This document shows, in pieces, positions 1 through 5,700 of a stretch of 7,825 nt of DNA. The notes under the pieces are model-generated. The model ran no database searches, was not told where the DNA came from, and was given only the letters and a program-made list of their open reading frames with translations. The stretch comes from Actinobacteria bacterium UBA4719 (GTDB lineage: Bacteria > Actinomycetota > Actinomycetes > Actinomycetales > Dermatophilaceae), in the NCBI GenBank assembly GCA_002404345.1, contig DHJN01000017.1, positions 56,468 to 64,292 of the forward strand, written 5' to 3'. The position numbers and the translations under genes were made by a program. Position 1 is the first letter of the stretch. The number at the start of each line of letters is the position of its first letter.

Positions 1-48
1 CGCGTGGCGACTGTTCGTTGACGTCGCGTGGCGACTATTCGTTGACGT
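1..48. repeat. Two-copy 24-bp tandem repeat at the end of the phosphotransferase gene
   Basis: Positions 1-24 and 25-48 are identical except at one base (G at 13, A at 37). On the minus strand the unit is eight codons long and in frame with the phosphotransferase gene. The differing base makes the TAG stop (35-37) in the inner copy and a CAG glutamine codon in the outer copy. The array touches the window edge, so further copies outside cannot be excluded. Confidence 0.9.
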
Positions 49-1117
49 CGGCATGGGCGCGGCCGTCCAGCTCGGCCTCATCAGGCTGGGGTTTCAGGGG
101 GTGCTCAGTCAGGGGGTGCTCAGTCAGGGGGTACTCAGTGAGGACGGGCCCTGCTGGAGCGGTGGGCACCACGGGCTCAGCGTCCGGCTCGTCATCGAAG
201 GTGTCAGCGTCCAGCCGGCGCAGCCTGTCCGCGCAGGCATTGATGCGACTCTGGTCCTTTGAACCGACCGCGCTCAGCAGCTCGGACACCAGCTTGAGCT
301 CCCCCGCCAGCCGGGCCCGCCGTTCGAGATACATGTCGGGCCGGTCGACCCTGGCATGCGCGTAAGCCTCGAACACCGAGTCGAGAGCTGCGGGAGACGC
401 CGAGGTGACCAGGGTCGCGAAGTCGTCCGCAGGGTCGGCGACCTTGGCGTTCTCCCAGCCGGTCAGCCCGCGGATGCGGCCCGACGCGGCATTGTCATCA
501 TCGTCGAAGACCGCGAGGACATCCTGGCCAGTCAGGTCGCCGTGGGTGGGAGTCGGAGCGAAGCGCCACAGCGACACATCCTCGAGCGACCGTTCCCAGC
601 GGGCAAGCAGACCGGTCGGGACGTGTCCGGTAGTTGCCGCCCGGTCGAGGTCCGCCAGCCGGCGGGTGCGATAGGTGTCGGGGTCGTAGGACGTCAGTCC
701 GGCCTCCTCGCACAGTGCCAGGTCGACGTTGTGCAGCGCCGCCAGGGCCCGGCCCACCTCGGCGGCGATCCCCGGTCCGCCCGGCAGATGCGCGAAATCC
801 AGCGGGCGCCCGGCTATGTGGGGATAGACCACTGCTCGGCCGCCTTCCTTGAGAGGCACGAAACCCTTGGGCGTTGGCACCGAGAACGGCAGCCGGCGCG
901 CCAACAGCCCGAGCAGTGACACGGAGACATCCATCTGGGCCCCGGCGGCGGCATTCGTCGGCGCGCGCACGACCCAACGGCGATGCTGCGTGTCGTGGAT
1001 GAAGGCGACCTCGAACTGATGCCCTGGGAGCTGCACGGCACCCTCAACGGTCGCGGGGTCGAGCCCTGGCACGGCAGCGCTGGCGAGTGCGGCGAGGGCA
1101 AGGGGAGTGCGGGTCAC
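35..1117 (-). CDS. Macrolide-phosphotransferase/APH-like protein with altered catalytic motifs
   Basis: A 360-residue protein of the aminoglycoside/macrolide phosphotransferase (APH, kinase-like) fold. Visible parts are a beta-rich N-lobe (about 30-105) with VVYPHIAGRPLD near 97-108, ALAALHNVD (about 125-133), a catalytic-loop sequence THGDLTGQDVL (191-201), and the metal-loop region GLTGWENAKVADPADDFA (217-234). Members phosphorylate small molecules using ATP or GTP, but the substrate here is unknown. Two canonical residues differ. The HGDxxxxN asparagine is D199, and the Asp expected in an (I/L)D(W/F) metal-binding motif is G220. H192, G193 and D194 are kept. The tail after about 305 is acidic and proline-rich, with TE(Y/H)PL repeats, and looks disordered. 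The GTG at 1115-1117 is chosen because the N-terminus MTRTPLALAALA is family-like and a -10 hexamer lies 6 bases upstream. The gene diverges from nudC. It could be a divergent active kinase or a pseudokinase. Confidence 0.85.
   Translation of the reverse strand: MTRTPLALAALASAAVPGLDPATVEGAVQLPGHQFEVAFIHDTQHRRWVVRAPTNAAAGAQMDVSVSLLGLLARRLPFSVPTPKGFVPLKEGGRAVVYPHIAGRPLDFAHLPGGPGIAAEVGRALAALHNVDLALCEEAGLTSYDPDTYRTRRLADLDRAATTGHVPTGLLARWERSLEDVSLWRFAPTPTHGDLTGQDVLAVFDDDDNAASGRIRGLTGWENAKVADPADDFATLVTSASPAALDSVFEAYAHARVDRPDMYLERRARLAGELKLVSELLSAVGSKDQSRINACADRLRRLDADTFDDEPDAEPVVPTAPAGPVLTEYPLTEHPLTEHPLKPQPDEAELDGRAHADVNE
96..140. repeat. Three-copy 15-bp tandem repeat within the phosphotransferase gene
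   Basis: Copies lie at 96-110, 111-125 and 126-140. The first two are identical and the third differs at two bases. The unit is five codons long, so the array encodes repeated TE(Y/H)PL residues (about 327-341) in the C-terminal tail without disturbing the frame. Gain or loss of units would change only tail length. Confidence 0.9.
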
Positions 1118-1123
1118 CCCGAC

Positions 1124-1129
1124 ACCGTA
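1124..1129 (-). promoter_or_regulatory. -10-like hexamer for the phosphotransferase gene
   Basis: On the minus strand TACGGT (1129 down to 1124) lies 6 bases before the GTG start, the distance expected between a -10 element and a transcription start. This suggests a leaderless mRNA. No convincing -35 or Shine-Dalgarno site is visible. Confidence 0.35.
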
Positions 1130-1145
1130 TGTCGAGTGCGCGTCA

Positions 1146-1151
1146 TAGGCT
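1146..1151 (+). promoter_or_regulatory. -10-like hexamer for nudC
   Basis: TAGGCT lies 7 bases before the GTG at 1159. GGAAGG (1152-1157) is too close to the start to work as a normal ribosome-binding site. A leaderless transcript starting at the GTG is the simplest reading. No good -35 match was found. Confidence 0.4.
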
Positions 1152-1158
1152 GGAAGGC

Positions 1159-2076
1159 GTGAGCCGTTCTTCGGAAACTTTGCGCGATTTGTCCCTCGCG
1201 CGCGGGACGCTGGACCGCGCCGGCCTCCGGCGCAGGGAGCCTGACCTGTTGCCTTTGCTGCTCAAGGAACGCTCGACGCGCGTCGTGGAGCTGGTTGCGG
1301 GCCGGTCACAGGTCATCGAGTCCGACGGCGACGTGGCCCTTCTCCTTCGTTCGCCAGGAGAGCAGGACGTGGACCGGCTGGCAGTCTTCCTGGGGCAGGA
1401 CGGCAGCGGCACGGCATACGTGGGAGTGGTGGGCGACGCCCCGGATCCGCCCGAGGCTCCGCAGTGGCGGACCCTGCGAGAGGTGGGCGTCCTTCTCTCG
1501 GACAGGGACGCAGGTTTGTTCGCTACGTTGCTGGGGCTGGCCAACTGGCACGCCTCGCACACGCACTGTCCCAGATGTGGTGCGAGGACGGAGCCCGATC
1601 AGTCCGGCTGGATCCGCCGTTGCACGAAGTGCGTCACCGAGCACTTCCCGCGCACCGACCCGGCCGTGATCGTGGCGGTGACCGACGCTGCCGACCGGTT
1701 GTTGCTCGCCCGTAGCCCGCACTGGCCGGAGGGGCGGCTTTCGGTGCTGGCCGGCTTTGTGGAGCCAGGGGAGTCCCTCGAGGCTGCGGTGGCGCGGGAG
1801 GTGTTCGAGGAGGTCGGTGTGGTCGTCGAACAGGTGCGCTATCTGGGCAACCAGCCGTGGCCGTTTCCGTCCTCATTGATGGTGGGCTTCACCGCGCGAG
1901 CCATCGACCCGACGTTGCACCTGGATCAGGAGGAGATCGCCGAGGCTGTGTGGGTCAGTCCTTCCGAGCTGCGTGAGATGGTGCTGGCCGGTTGTTTCGG
2001 AATCTCGCCCACCGTGTCGATCGCGCGACGCATGATCGAGCACTGGTACGGCGGGCCGATCGACCAGTCAGCCTGA
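1159..2076 (+). CDS. nudC: NAD(+) diphosphatase NudC (Nudix hydrolase)
   Basis: A 305-residue cytoplasmic enzyme expected to split NAD(H) into NMN(H) and AMP; family members can also remove NAD caps from RNA. The layout matches NudC: an N-terminal domain (1-130), a zinc ribbon with C137, C140, C155 and C158, and a Nudix domain. The Nudix box is complete (G199, E205, R213, E214, E217, E218, G220). The family signature NQPWPFPSS follows at 231-239, one residue off the usual SQPWPFP. Upstream in-frame ATGs at 1087 and 1129 are rejected because they overlap, or lie within about a dozen bases of, the divergent gene's start and add non-conserved sequence. The GTG at 1159 follows a -10 hexamer at leaderless distance. 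The neighbourhood (mycoredoxin, uvrD2) supports the assignment. Confidence 0.95.
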   Translation: MSRSSETLRDLSLARGTLDRAGLRRREPDLLPLLLKERSTRVVELVAGRSQVIESDGDVALLLRSPGEQDVDRLAVFLGQDGSGTAYVGVVGDAPDPPEAPQWRTLREVGVLLSDRDAGLFATLLGLANWHASHTHCPRCGARTEPDQSGWIRRCTKCVTEHFPRTDPAVIVAVTDAADRLLLARSPHWPEGRLSVLAGFVEPGESLEAAVAREVFEEVGVVVEQVRYLGNQPWPFPSSLMVGFTARAIDPTLHLDQEEIAEAVWVSPSELREMVLAGCFGISPTVSIARRMIEHWYGGPIDQSA

Positions 2077-2134
2077 TGTGGCTGAACGGCGACCTCATGG
2101 TCCGCCCTCCGAACGAGGCAAACCTGACACCGGC

Positions 2135-2140
2135 TAGGTT
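2135..2140 (+). promoter_or_regulatory. Possible -10 element for the PPOX gene
   Basis: TAGGTT in the 101-bp gap after nudC would place a transcription start near 2147, about 30 bases before the ATG, leaving room for the Shine-Dalgarno site at 2166-2169. The CTGACA at 2124-2129 is too close to serve as its -35. Read-through from nudC is also possible. Confidence 0.25.
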
Positions 2141-2177
2141 GGCTCATCACGCGCCCCAGGAGAACGGAGCTCGCGCG

Positions 2178-2609
2178 ATGACACTGGACCCGAATCTGGT
2201 CGCTCTGGCCGCCGCCCGCAACATCGGCGCGCTGGCCACCATCAAGCGTGACGGCCGGCCGCAGCTCTCGGCAGTCAACTTCACGCTTGACCCTGCCGCG
2301 GGGACGGCCCGGATTTCCGTGGTCGAAAGCGGGGCAAAGGTGCATAACCTGCGTCGCGACCCACGCGCGTCGATTTTTGTCACCAGCCCCGATGGCTGGA
2401 CGTATGCCGTGCTCGAAGGAATGGTCCAGCTGTCACCGGTGGCGTTGGCTCCGGATGACGACACCGTCGAAGAGCTGGTCGACGTCTTTCGTGCCATCAG
2501 GGGTGAAGACCACCCCGACTGGGACGACTACCGCGCGGCCATGGTGGCAGACCACCGGTTGGTGGCCACGCTGCACATCGAACGCGCTTACGGCCTTGTG
2601 AGACCGTAG
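2178..2609 (+). CDS. Rv1155-like F420-binding PPOX-class oxidoreductase
   Basis: A 143-residue single-domain split-barrel protein of the pyridoxamine-phosphate-oxidase-like (PPOX) superfamily. The best recalled match is M. tuberculosis Rv1155, an F420-binding protein. Shared stretches are LATIKRDGRPQLS (19-31), KVHNLRRDPRASIFV (54-68), DGWTYAVLEG (72-81), the APDDDTVE region (91-98) and DWDDYRAAMV (114-123). F420-dependent members of this group reduce small organic substrates; the substrate here cannot be told. The ATG at 2178 is chosen over the open frame from 1992 because it has GGAG (2166-2169) 8 bases upstream, gives the usual family length, and begins with a family-like N-terminus; the earlier part overlaps nudC. 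It converges on the mycoredoxin gene. An FMN-binding role cannot be fully excluded. Confidence 0.9.
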   Translation: MTLDPNLVALAAARNIGALATIKRDGRPQLSAVNFTLDPAAGTARISVVESGAKVHNLRRDPRASIFVTSPDGWTYAVLEGMVQLSPVALAPDDDTVEELVDVFRAIRGEDHPDWDDYRAAMVADHRLVATLHIERAYGLVRP

Positions 2610-2612
2610 GAG

Positions 2613-2643
2613 CCCAGACCGCAGCGCTGCCGCCGGTCGTGGG
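2613..2643. terminator. Possible bidirectional hairpin terminator between convergent genes
   Basis: CCCAGACCG (2613-2621) pairs with CGGTC-G-TGGG (2634-2643) as nine base pairs with one bulged G at 2639. The 12-base loop lies within a region that also holds the perfect palindrome GCAGCGCTGC (2621-2630). It sits exactly in the 34-bp gap between the PPOX stop and the mycoredoxin stop. There is no T-tract on either side, so termination is inferred from position and structure. Confidence 0.4.
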
Positions 2644-2907
2644 TCAGGCCAGGCGAAGTCGGACCTCGGCCAATGACGGGTTGGTGGCCGCGGAGCCGTC
2701 CGGAAAAACTACGGTCGGCACGGTCTGGTTGCCACCGTTGACGCTCATCACGTAGTCGGCACTTGCCTGATGCCGCTCGATGTCGACCTCGGTGAAGTCG
2801 ATCCCCTCGCGGTCCAGAGCACTCTTGAGCCCTCGGCAGTAGCCACACCATTGCGTGCTGAACATCGTGATGGTGCCGGCGGAGGGCAGGGCGGGGGCCG
2901 CGTACAT
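2644..2907 (-). CDS. mrx1: Mycoredoxin (glutaredoxin-like, CGYC active site)
   Basis: An 87-residue thioredoxin-fold protein. The active site is C21-G-Y-C24 in STQWCGYCRGLK (17-28). VNGGNQTVPTVVF (56-68) contains the cis-proline P64, and DGSAATNPS (70-78) matches the end of actinobacterial mycoredoxins. By family it would reduce mycothiol-mixed disulfides in the cytoplasm. The ATG at 2905-2907 is chosen because GAGGAGA (2914-2920) lies 6 bases upstream; a longer frame from TTG at 2922 would overlap that Shine-Dalgarno site. It is transcribed away from uvrD2, and the gap carries a SigR/SigH-type promoter, fitting disulfide-stress control. It lies next to uvrD2 and near nudC, as mrx1 does in mycobacteria. 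Confidence 0.93.
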   Translation of the reverse strand: MYAAPALPSAGTITMFSTQWCGYCRGLKSALDREGIDFTEVDIERHQASADYVMSVNGGNQTVPTVVFPDGSAATNPSLAEVRLRLA

Positions 2908-2947
2908 GCAAGGTCTCCTCAAACGTCAGTTAGTGGGTGACCTCATC

Positions 2948-2974
2948 AACCACGCCTTGCCTCCTTTCGTTCCC
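2948..2974 (-). promoter_or_regulatory. SigR/SigH-type ECF promoter for the mycoredoxin gene
   Basis: On the minus strand GGGAAC (2974-2969) is followed by exactly 18 bases and then GTT (2950-2948). This matches the known actinobacterial SigR/SigH consensus, GGAA(T/C)-N18/19-GTT, for genes induced by thiol oxidation. It would start transcription about 30-35 bases before the mrx1 ATG, leaving room for the Shine-Dalgarno site. Confidence 0.7.
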
Positions 2975-3014
2975 GGCACGGACCTGACACCCCGGTCTGA
3001 GAGGATCTGAGACG

Positions 3015-5240
3015 ATGTCTCCTCCACCCGACCGATCCAGCGGCACCCCGACTGCCGACGACGTTCTCGACGCCCTTGACCCCGAGCAGCGTCAGGTAGC
3101 GGCGTCGCCGAGGGGGCCCATGTGCGTCCTGGCCGGCGCCGGCACCGGAAAGACCCGGGCCATCACCCACCGCATTGCCTACGGCGTGCACAGCGGCGCC
3201 TACCAGCCACAGCGGGTGCTGGCGGTCACGTTCACGGCCCGGGCCGCAGGCGAGATGCGCACTCGACTGCGCGAGCTCGGTGTCCCGGGCGTTCAGGCCC
3301 GCACCTTCCACTCCGCGGCACTTCGGCAGCTTCACTACTTCTGGCCCCAGGCGATCGGTGGAGGCGCCCCAGAAGTGTTGCCACACAAGGCATCCGTGGT
3401 CGCCGAGGCGGGCTCACGCCTGCGGCTGCAGCTCGACCGCGTGGCGGTGCGCGACCTGGCCGCCGAGGTCGAGTGGGCCAAGGTCAGCATGCTCACGCCC
3501 GAGACGTATGCCGTCGCCGCTCGTCGTGCCGGCCGCGACCCCGCCGGCCTGGATGCCACGGCGATGGCCCGGGTGCTGCAGACCTACGAGGAGGTCAAGG
3601 CTGAGCGAGGCGTCATTGACTTCGAGGACGTGCTACTGCTGACCGTGGGTATTCTCGCGGAGCGCGAGGACATCACCCGGGCCGTGCGATCGCAGTACCG
3701 CCACTTCGTGGTCGATGAGTACCAGGACGTCAACGTTCTCCAGCAACGGCTGCTCGACCTGTGGGTTGGGGAGCGCGACGACGTGTGTGTGGTTGGTGAC
3801 GCGGCCCAGACGATCTACTCCTTTACCGGCGCGTCGCCCAGGCATCTGCTGGAGTTCCCGCGCCGCTACCCCACAACGCAGGTGATCCAGCTGGTGCGCA
3901 ACTACCGGTCGACCCCGCAGATCGTCTCCCTGGCCAACCTCCTGGTGCGTGCCGGTCACGGGCAGGCCGGCACTCCCGGAGCCGAGGTGCTCCAGCTTCG
4001 CGCGCAGGGGCAGGACGGCCCCACCCCCAGCCTCACGGCATACAGCGACGACACCGCCGAGGCGACCGGTGTGGCCAAGGCGATCAAGGACCTGGTCACC
4101 CGAGGCACCCCGGCGAGTCAGATCGCCGTTCTGTTTCGCACCAACGCCCAGTCCGAGGCTTATGAGTCCGCGCTCGCGGACGCAGACGTCGCCTACCTCG
4201 TCCGTGGGGGCGAGCGGTTCTTCGCCCGCAAGGAGGTCCGCGGGGCGATCCTGTTGATGCGCGGCGCGGCCAGAGCCGATGACGGCACCAAGCCGCTCGG
4301 TGAGCTGGTCCGCGATGTCATCGCCGGGGCCGGCTGGACGCAGCGGGCGCCGACTGCGGGTGGGGCGACCCGTGATCGCTGGGAGTCCCTGCAAGCCGTG
4401 GTCGGGCTGGCCGACGACTTCGTAGCGGTCAATCCGCCAGCGCGGTTGACCGATGTGGTGAGCGAGCTGGATGAGCGCGCGGCGGCCCAGCATGCACCTA
4501 CGGTCGAGGGCGTCACCCTGGCCTCGCTGCACGCGGCCAAGGGCCTGGAGTGGGACGCCGTGTTCCTGGTCGGCTGCAGCGATGGTCTGATTCCGATCAG
4601 CATGGCGGAGGGGCCCGCGGCCATCGAGGAGGAACGCCGACTGATGTATGTCGGGTTGACGCGCGCCAGGCGCGAGCTTCGGCTGTCCTGGTCCGGGGCC
4701 CGCAACCCCGGCGGGCGGGCCAGTCGGCGACCGTCGCGATTCCTCGACGGAGCGGCCAGCATCCTCGGCGAGGGTGCGCGGTCCTCGGCCCGGGTGAAGG
4801 GCGCGGGTGCGGGCCGCACGGCAGGCAGATCGGCTACGGCGGGGAGGTTGCCGAAGGCGGCGAAGCGATCCACCTGCCGGGGCTGTGGCCAGGATCTGGT
4901 CACCGCGGCGACCCGCAAGGTGGGGCGTTGCCAGGACTGCCCGCCGACCTACGACGAGGCGACGTTCGAGGCGCTGCGGGCCTGGCGGCTTGCGGTCGCG
5001 GGCGAGGCCAAGGTCCCGGCATACGTTGTCTTCACCGACGCGACGTTGACCGCGATCGCCGAGAATCGTCCCGCGAGCCACGGCGAGCTCGCCGGGATAT
5101 CGGGAGTTGGAGCGCGCAAGCTCGAACGCTACGGTGCGGATGTCCTGGCGATTCTGGGCGGGGCCGATCCCCTGGAGACCACCGCAAACCCCTCTGCTGC
5201 AACGGATTTGGCCAACGACAGCCCGCCGTCATCGCTCTGA
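3015..5240 (+). CDS. uvrD2: ATP-dependent DNA helicase UvrD2 (SF1, tetracysteine and HRDC)
   Basis: A 741-residue superfamily-1A helicase expected to unwind DNA 3'-to-5' using ATP. Motifs in order: Walker A AGAGTGKT (40-47), Ia TFTARAAGEMR (72-82), II VDEYQDVN (233-240), III VVGDAAQTIYSFTGA (259-273), IV LVRNYRST (293-300), V TLASLHAAKGLEWDAVFLVG (501-520), and VI EEERRLMYVGLTRAR (538-552). After a basic Gly/Ala-rich linker (about 565-620) come C621, C624, C639 and C642, the tetracysteine motif that marks UvrD2 against UvrD1. An HRDC domain (about 645-716, ending in a GVGARKLERYG helix-hairpin) and a short disordered tail follow. The ATG has GAGAGGA (2999-3005) 9 bases upstream. Divergent from mrx1 and followed by the whiB7 leader, as in mycobacteria. 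No helicase motif is missing. Confidence 0.97.
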   Translation: MSPPPDRSSGTPTADDVLDALDPEQRQVAASPRGPMCVLAGAGTGKTRAITHRIAYGVHSGAYQPQRVLAVTFTARAAGEMRTRLRELGVPGVQARTFHSAALRQLHYFWPQAIGGGAPEVLPHKASVVAEAGSRLRLQLDRVAVRDLAAEVEWAKVSMLTPETYAVAARRAGRDPAGLDATAMARVLQTYEEVKAERGVIDFEDVLLLTVGILAEREDITRAVRSQYRHFVVDEYQDVNVLQQRLLDLWVGERDDVCVVGDAAQTIYSFTGASPRHLLEFPRRYPTTQVIQLVRNYRSTPQIVSLANLLVRAGHGQAGTPGAEVLQLRAQGQDGPTPSLTAYSDDTAEATGVAKAIKDLVTRGTPASQIAVLFRTNAQSEAYESALADADVAYLVRGGERFFARKEVRGAILLMRGAARADDGTKPLGELVRDVIAGAGWTQRAPTAGGATRDRWESLQAVVGLADDFVAVNPPARLTDVVSELDERAAAQHAPTVEGVTLASLHAAKGLEWDAVFLVGCSDGLIPISMAEGPAAIEEERRLMYVGLTRARRELRLSWSGARNPGGRASRRPSRFLDGAASILGEGARSSARVKGAGAGRTAGRSATAGRLPKAAKRSTCRGCGQDLVTAATRKVGRCQDCPPTYDEATFEALRAWRLAVAGEAKVPAYVVFTDATLTAIAENRPASHGELAGISGVGARKLERYGADVLAILGGADPLETTANPSAATDLANDSPPSSL

Positions 5241-5272
5241 CTCGCATGATCGACGAACTGACTCGCACGATC
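5237..5272 (+). repeat. 15-bp direct repeat at the uvrD2 stop codon
   Basis: CTGACTCGCATGATC (5237-5251) recurs at 5258-5272 with one mismatch, a 21-bp period. The first copy contains the uvrD2 TGA stop. The repeat may be a small duplication; no protein is known to bind it. Confidence 0.6.
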
Positions 5273-5308
5273 CGCGTCTAATGCGTTGCTGGGACGCCGG
5301 GCGTGCTC

Positions 5309-5341
5309 TCACCTGAACCCACATCCAGCCGGTCCAGGTGA
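5309..5341. terminator. Imperfect inverted repeat after uvrD2 (possible terminator or operator)
   Basis: TCACCTGAACC (5309-5319) and GGTCCAGGTGA (5331-5341) pair over 11 positions with one A/C mismatch and an 11-base loop. It lies between uvrD2 and the whiB7 leader. No T-tract follows. It could end uvrD2 transcription or be an operator near the whiB7 promoter, which could not be located with confidence. Confidence 0.35.
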
Positions 5342-5383
5342 CCGTGCCCGGATCCGAGAGAATAGATGAGGAGGTTGGCCCTG

Positions 5384-5680
5384 ATGGAGAACATCACCAT
5401 GACGAACACGACGCAGATCACCCGCGTCCGCTTTGCGTTCCCGCAGCCTGCCGACCGCAGCCCGACGGTTGGCGCTCGTGGTTGGTTCTATGCCCCGATG
5501 CATACGGCGCTTGCTGTCAAGGATGTTGCGTACTTCCGCTCCGGGAGACCACCGGTCTGGTTTCTTGAGACCAGGTCACCTCAGGCCGCGGAATCCGACA
5601 TCCGGGATCCGCGGCTTTTGCGTTGTCCCAGCGGCTGTGTCCACAGACCAAGAACACAACCCCCGGACCCGGGGAGATGA
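5384..5680 (+). CDS. Leader reading frame upstream of whiB7
   Basis: A 98-codon frame with a good Shine-Dalgarno site, GAGGAGG (5368-5374), 9 bases before the ATG; a second ATG lies at 5399. Codons end mainly in G/C and look translated up to about 5545 (through YFRSG, residues 50-54). Beyond that, rare AGA, AGG, TTT, CTT and TCA codons dominate where RNA structure takes over. No protein family is recognised; WFYAP (34-38) and PVWFLE (57-62) are aromatic-rich patches. WhiB7/WblC genes are known to be controlled by a translated upstream frame plus a transcription attenuator, so its ribosomes probably sense antibiotics. It is unusual in running through the terminator and ending only 20 bases before whiB7. 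The full-length product may not be the functional form. Confidence 0.55.
   Translation: MENITMTNTTQITRVRFAFPQPADRSPTVGARGWFYAPMHTALAVKDVAYFRSGRPPVWFLETRSPQAAESDIRDPRLLRCPSGCVHRPRTQPPDPGR
5545..5577 (+). promoter_or_regulatory. Alternative hairpins of the whiB7 leader (antiterminator candidate)
   Basis: GGTCT (5554-5558) can pair with the upstream AGACC (5546-5550), or, as part of 5554-5563, with 5568-5577. The second choice is a ten-pair stem with three G·U pairs closed by a CUUG tetraloop. GAGACCA occurs on both sides of GGTCTGGT, so the two folds exclude each other, as expected in an attenuator. It lies just before the terminator and inside the leader frame, so ribosome position could decide which fold forms. 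Confidence 0.55.
5585..5619 (+). terminator. Intrinsic terminator/attenuator in the whiB7 leader
   Basis: GCCGCGGA (5585-5592) pairs with TCCGCGGC (5608-5615). The stem continues as TCC (5594-5596) with GGA (5605-5607) across a single bulged A, leaving a loop of about 8 bases. TTTT follows at 5616-5619, the only GC-rich stem plus T-tract in this region. It lies about 80 bases before the whiB7 start, where conditional terminators are known in WhiB7/WblC leaders. Confidence 0.75.
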
Positions 5681-5684
5681 CACC

Positions 5685-5694
5685 AAGGAGGTGA
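5685..5694 (+). promoter_or_regulatory. Near-perfect Shine-Dalgarno site for whiB7
   Basis: AAGGAGGTGA is fully complementary to the 16S rRNA 3' end consensus, and its AAGGAGG core ends 9 bases before the ATG at 5701. It also holds an in-frame TGA (5692-5694), which closes the whiB7 frame upstream. This site therefore fixes the start and argues that the missing N-terminal half is not simply an earlier start overlooked. Confidence 0.85.
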
Positions 5695-5700
5695 CACCCG

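Noticed and set aside
1087..1158. Upstream ATG starts for nudC at 1087 and 1129
   Set aside because: The first overlaps the divergent phosphotransferase start, both add sequence not seen in NudC proteins, and the -10 element would lie within the coding region.
1992..2177. Longer N-terminus for the PPOX protein
   Set aside because: It overlaps the end of nudC, and the ATG at 2178 has a well-spaced GGAG and gives the normal family length.
2930..2953. Seven-codon minus-strand frame (GTG, GAAAGGAGG upstream) before the mycoredoxin gene
   Set aside because: Its apparent Shine-Dalgarno site and start fall inside the N18 spacer and -10 of the SigR/SigH-type promoter, so it would not be transcribed from that start; it also lacks conserved residues.
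3633..5081. Long minus-strand open frame opposite uvrD2 (482 residues)
   Set aside because: Typical antisense shadow in GC-rich DNA; no recognisable domain, while the plus strand carries every helicase motif.
5558..5563. Trp-Phe in the leader frame read as the WhiB7 LWF motif
   Set aside because: The spacing to the C-L-A segment is about 158 bases, roughly twice that expected, the frame ends before whiB7, and the bases form the leader hairpin.
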